Source: Cyanocohniella sp. LLY (GTDB lineage: Bacteria > Cyanobacteriota > Cyanobacteriia > Cyanobacteriales > Nostocaceae). From it: 55,176 bases of DNA. Where the stretch lies: NCBI GenBank assembly GCA_022241785.1, contig JAKOMP010000032.1, positions 676 to 55,851 of the forward strand, given 5' to 3'. The position numbers and the translations under genes were made by a program. This document shows, one piece after another, positions 54,009 to 55,176 of the stretch; position 1 is the first letter of the stretch, and the number at the start of each line of letters is the position of its first letter. Under the pieces are notes generated by a model. It worked only from the letters and a program-made list of their open reading frames with translations, was not told the DNA's origin and made no database searches.

Positions 54009-54147
54009 TGAGAAGCTAGGGGTTAGTGTTTTTACTTGGTAATGTATGACGACAATGGATACTAAGTTGCATTCAAAAATGTAAGTGAAAAAAATTTTCC
54101 CCATTCCCCAAAAAGTGAGGGTTAGGCTGAAGATACGCGCATTTGTA

Positions 54148-54933
54148 TCAGTTGGGTTTGGGAAGGGGTTGACCAAACTCAATTACTTCTACACGAGGTT
54201 CATCGAGTAGAGAGTTGGGGGTTGTGGGAATGGGAAAATCAGGAGTTGTTCCAGGAGGAATGTTATTAAAATTACCGGGTTGATTAGGGAAAGTGGCTGG
54301 AGGCAGAATAGAACCGGGTACTTGAAAGGGGTTGTTAGGAATCAGGGGTGGTACAGTGACAAAAGGTTGCTGGGAATTATTGTTTATGGGAGATAAGGTA
54401 CTGGGTAACTGGAGATAGTTACTGGTAGGGTAGCCCAGATTTGGGGTTAAATTATTAGGTAAGGACGGAAAATTTTCCGGTTGTGTAGGGAGAGTATATT
54501 TAGTAATCGTAGGACGTAACACCCAGCGCGTGGGGTTTTGTTGGGAAACTGGTTGCAGTTGTACTTTGTTGGTATCTATAAAGTTACCGACAGCCAAATC
54601 CAAAACAATTCGAGTTACAGTCTCATTTAATTGGGCTACACGAATCCTTTGAATTGCTCCCACATAATTTTGTGTTGTAGGCACATAGCCTAACTTGGTA
54701 TCTGGCAAATCCACCACTAAACGAGGTGGTTCGGGGAGATAGAAGTATTGGGGAGTTGTACCTGCTGAGAGGGTAAATTCTAGTCGCACAGCCTCTGGGT
54801 TAAAGCGCCAATTATTTAGTCTTGCCACTGGTGCGGCAGTACTACTGCCTGTTTGCAGGGCAATAACAGCATACAAGCCAAGCAAACGTTGACTCCATTG
54901 CAAAGATTGCCTAATTGTTAGTTCCTTGTACAT
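54148..54933 (-). CDS. Secreted AMIN-domain protein with Pro/Asn-rich tail
   Basis: A 261-residue exported protein. A signal-like N-terminus (~10-33) is followed by an AMIN domain (~37-145): RLNNWRFNPEAVRLEFTLSAGTTPQYFYLPEPPRLVVDLPDT (in parts) and IQRIRVAQLNETVTRIVLDLA. AMIN domains bind peptidoglycan or help place envelope proteins. The rest is a Pro/Asn/Pro-rich low-complexity tail with no enzymatic domain, so it is not an amidase. The start codon lies 34 bases from the likely end of an ISL3 element. Confidence 0.83.
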   Translation of the reverse strand: MYKELTIRQSLQWSQRLLGLYAVIALQTGSSTAAPVARLNNWRFNPEAVRLEFTLSAGTTPQYFYLPEPPRLVVDLPDTKLGYVPTTQNYVGAIQRIRVAQLNETVTRIVLDLAVGNFIDTNKVQLQPVSQQNPTRWVLRPTITKYTLPTQPENFPSLPNNLTPNLGYPTSNYLQLPSTLSPINNNSQQPFVTVPPLIPNNPFQVPGSILPPATFPNQPGNFNNIPPGTTPDFPIPTTPNSLLDEPRVEVIEFGQPLPKPN

Positions 54934-54966
54934 TCTTACTAATAGGTAATGAGGTAATAGTTTTTC

Positions 54967-55176
54967 GGTTCTTCGGTTACTTTTATGGAGAATTAATAGT
55001 AAAATGCCAGTTTAATAAACTGCGTAATCGAAAATTACTAAAGTTACGAAAGCCATATCCAAGCCTTTTAATTAACTTAAGTTTATTATTAATTCCTTCT
55101 ACAGTACCACTCGTAGTTCTGCCGTCAAAATAGCCGACTATTTCGCCGAACCATCTAACGATGGTACCGATACTCT
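54967..55176 (-). mobile_element. ISL3-family insertion sequence, one end plus transposase C-terminus
   Basis: The element runs off the right edge. Its probable terminal repeat begins GGTTCTTCGGTTAC at 54967, matching the GG(T/C)TCTT start usual for ISL3 ends. The eight bases before it, AGTTTTTC, would be the target duplication, which cannot be checked without the other end. Confidence 0.7.
54983..55176 (-). CDS. ISL3-family transposase, C-terminal part (cut by window edge)
   Basis: The open frame enters from the right edge and ends at TAA 54983-54985. It reads WFGEIVGYFDGRTTSGTVEG then INNKLKLIKRLGYGFRNF and SNFRLRSLLNW. The G-x-V-E-G-x-N-N-K motif with the catalytic Glu and the gyGFrNfxNFrxR stretch are the end of a DDE ISL3 transposase. 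No stop interrupts the visible 64 codons. Confidence 0.9.
   Translation of the reverse strand, partial: SIGTIVRWFGEIVGYFDGRTTSGTVEGINNKLKLIKRLGYGFRNFSNFRLRSLLNWHFTINSP

Overview
The window comes from a filamentous, probably heterocyst-forming cyanobacterium (Nostoc/Anabaena type). Evidence: frequent GCGATCGC (HIP1) octamers, tandem heptanucleotide repeats between genes, a PEP-CTERM protein, the orange carotenoid protein, NdhN, cyanobacterial DUF3318/DUF3172/CGLD27 proteins, a NatFGH-BgtA amino-acid transporter like that of Anabaena sp. PCC 7120, and the cyanobacterial order of ribosomal protein genes. No species is claimed.

Layout. 1-1440 is a decayed accessory stretch: the start of a restriction/methylase-like gene running off the left edge, and an HNH endonuclease remnant without a start codon. 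1574-6552 holds a STAS-sugar transferase fusion, queE, a secreted PEP-CTERM phytase-like esterase, and DUF3318 and YbjN-like genes. 7286-11243 is the natF-natG-natH-bgtA operon for amino-acid uptake. 12004-24704 is a run of plus-strand genes: two GT4 glycosyltransferases, rsfS, a CGLD27 protein, asparaginase II, an initiator tRNA split by a group I intron with an I-SspI-like endonuclease gene just outside it, a DUF697 GTPase, a lone cytosine-5 methyltransferase, deoC, recO and an MFS transporter. 25229-27081 encodes the orange carotenoid protein and a fasciclin protein. 27219-31798 (minus) encodes a metzincin-like protease, SecG, GpmI and an ABC-F ATPase. 31896-34262 is a small accessory patch: a broken Rpn/DUF2887 gene, a DUF29 gene, an XRE regulator and an unknown ORF.

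34273-51952 (minus) is one large translation block, in transcription order rplC-D-W-B, rpsS, rplV, rpsC, rplP, rpmC, rpsQ, rplN-X-E, rpsH, rplF-R, rpsE, rplO, secY, adk, infA, rpmJ, rpsM-K, rpoA, rplQ, truA, rplM, rpsI, rpmE, prfA. rpsJ, rpsN, rpmD, map and rpsD are not in it. Three longer spacers (upstream of rplC, rpoA and infA) look like separate transcription starts or control points, and two of them share a hairpin motif. ndhN, a DUF3172 gene, an AMIN-domain gene and the end of an ISL3 transposase close the window.

The most notable points are the split tRNA-fMet with a homing endonuclease gene displaced outside its intron, the shared hairpin motif in the rplC and rpoA leaders, the STAS-sugar transferase fusion, a pseudogene apparently broken by a tiny palindromic insertion, and operator-like palindromes upstream of the OCP and glycosyltransferase genes. 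All assignments are from reading the sequence; no database search was run.
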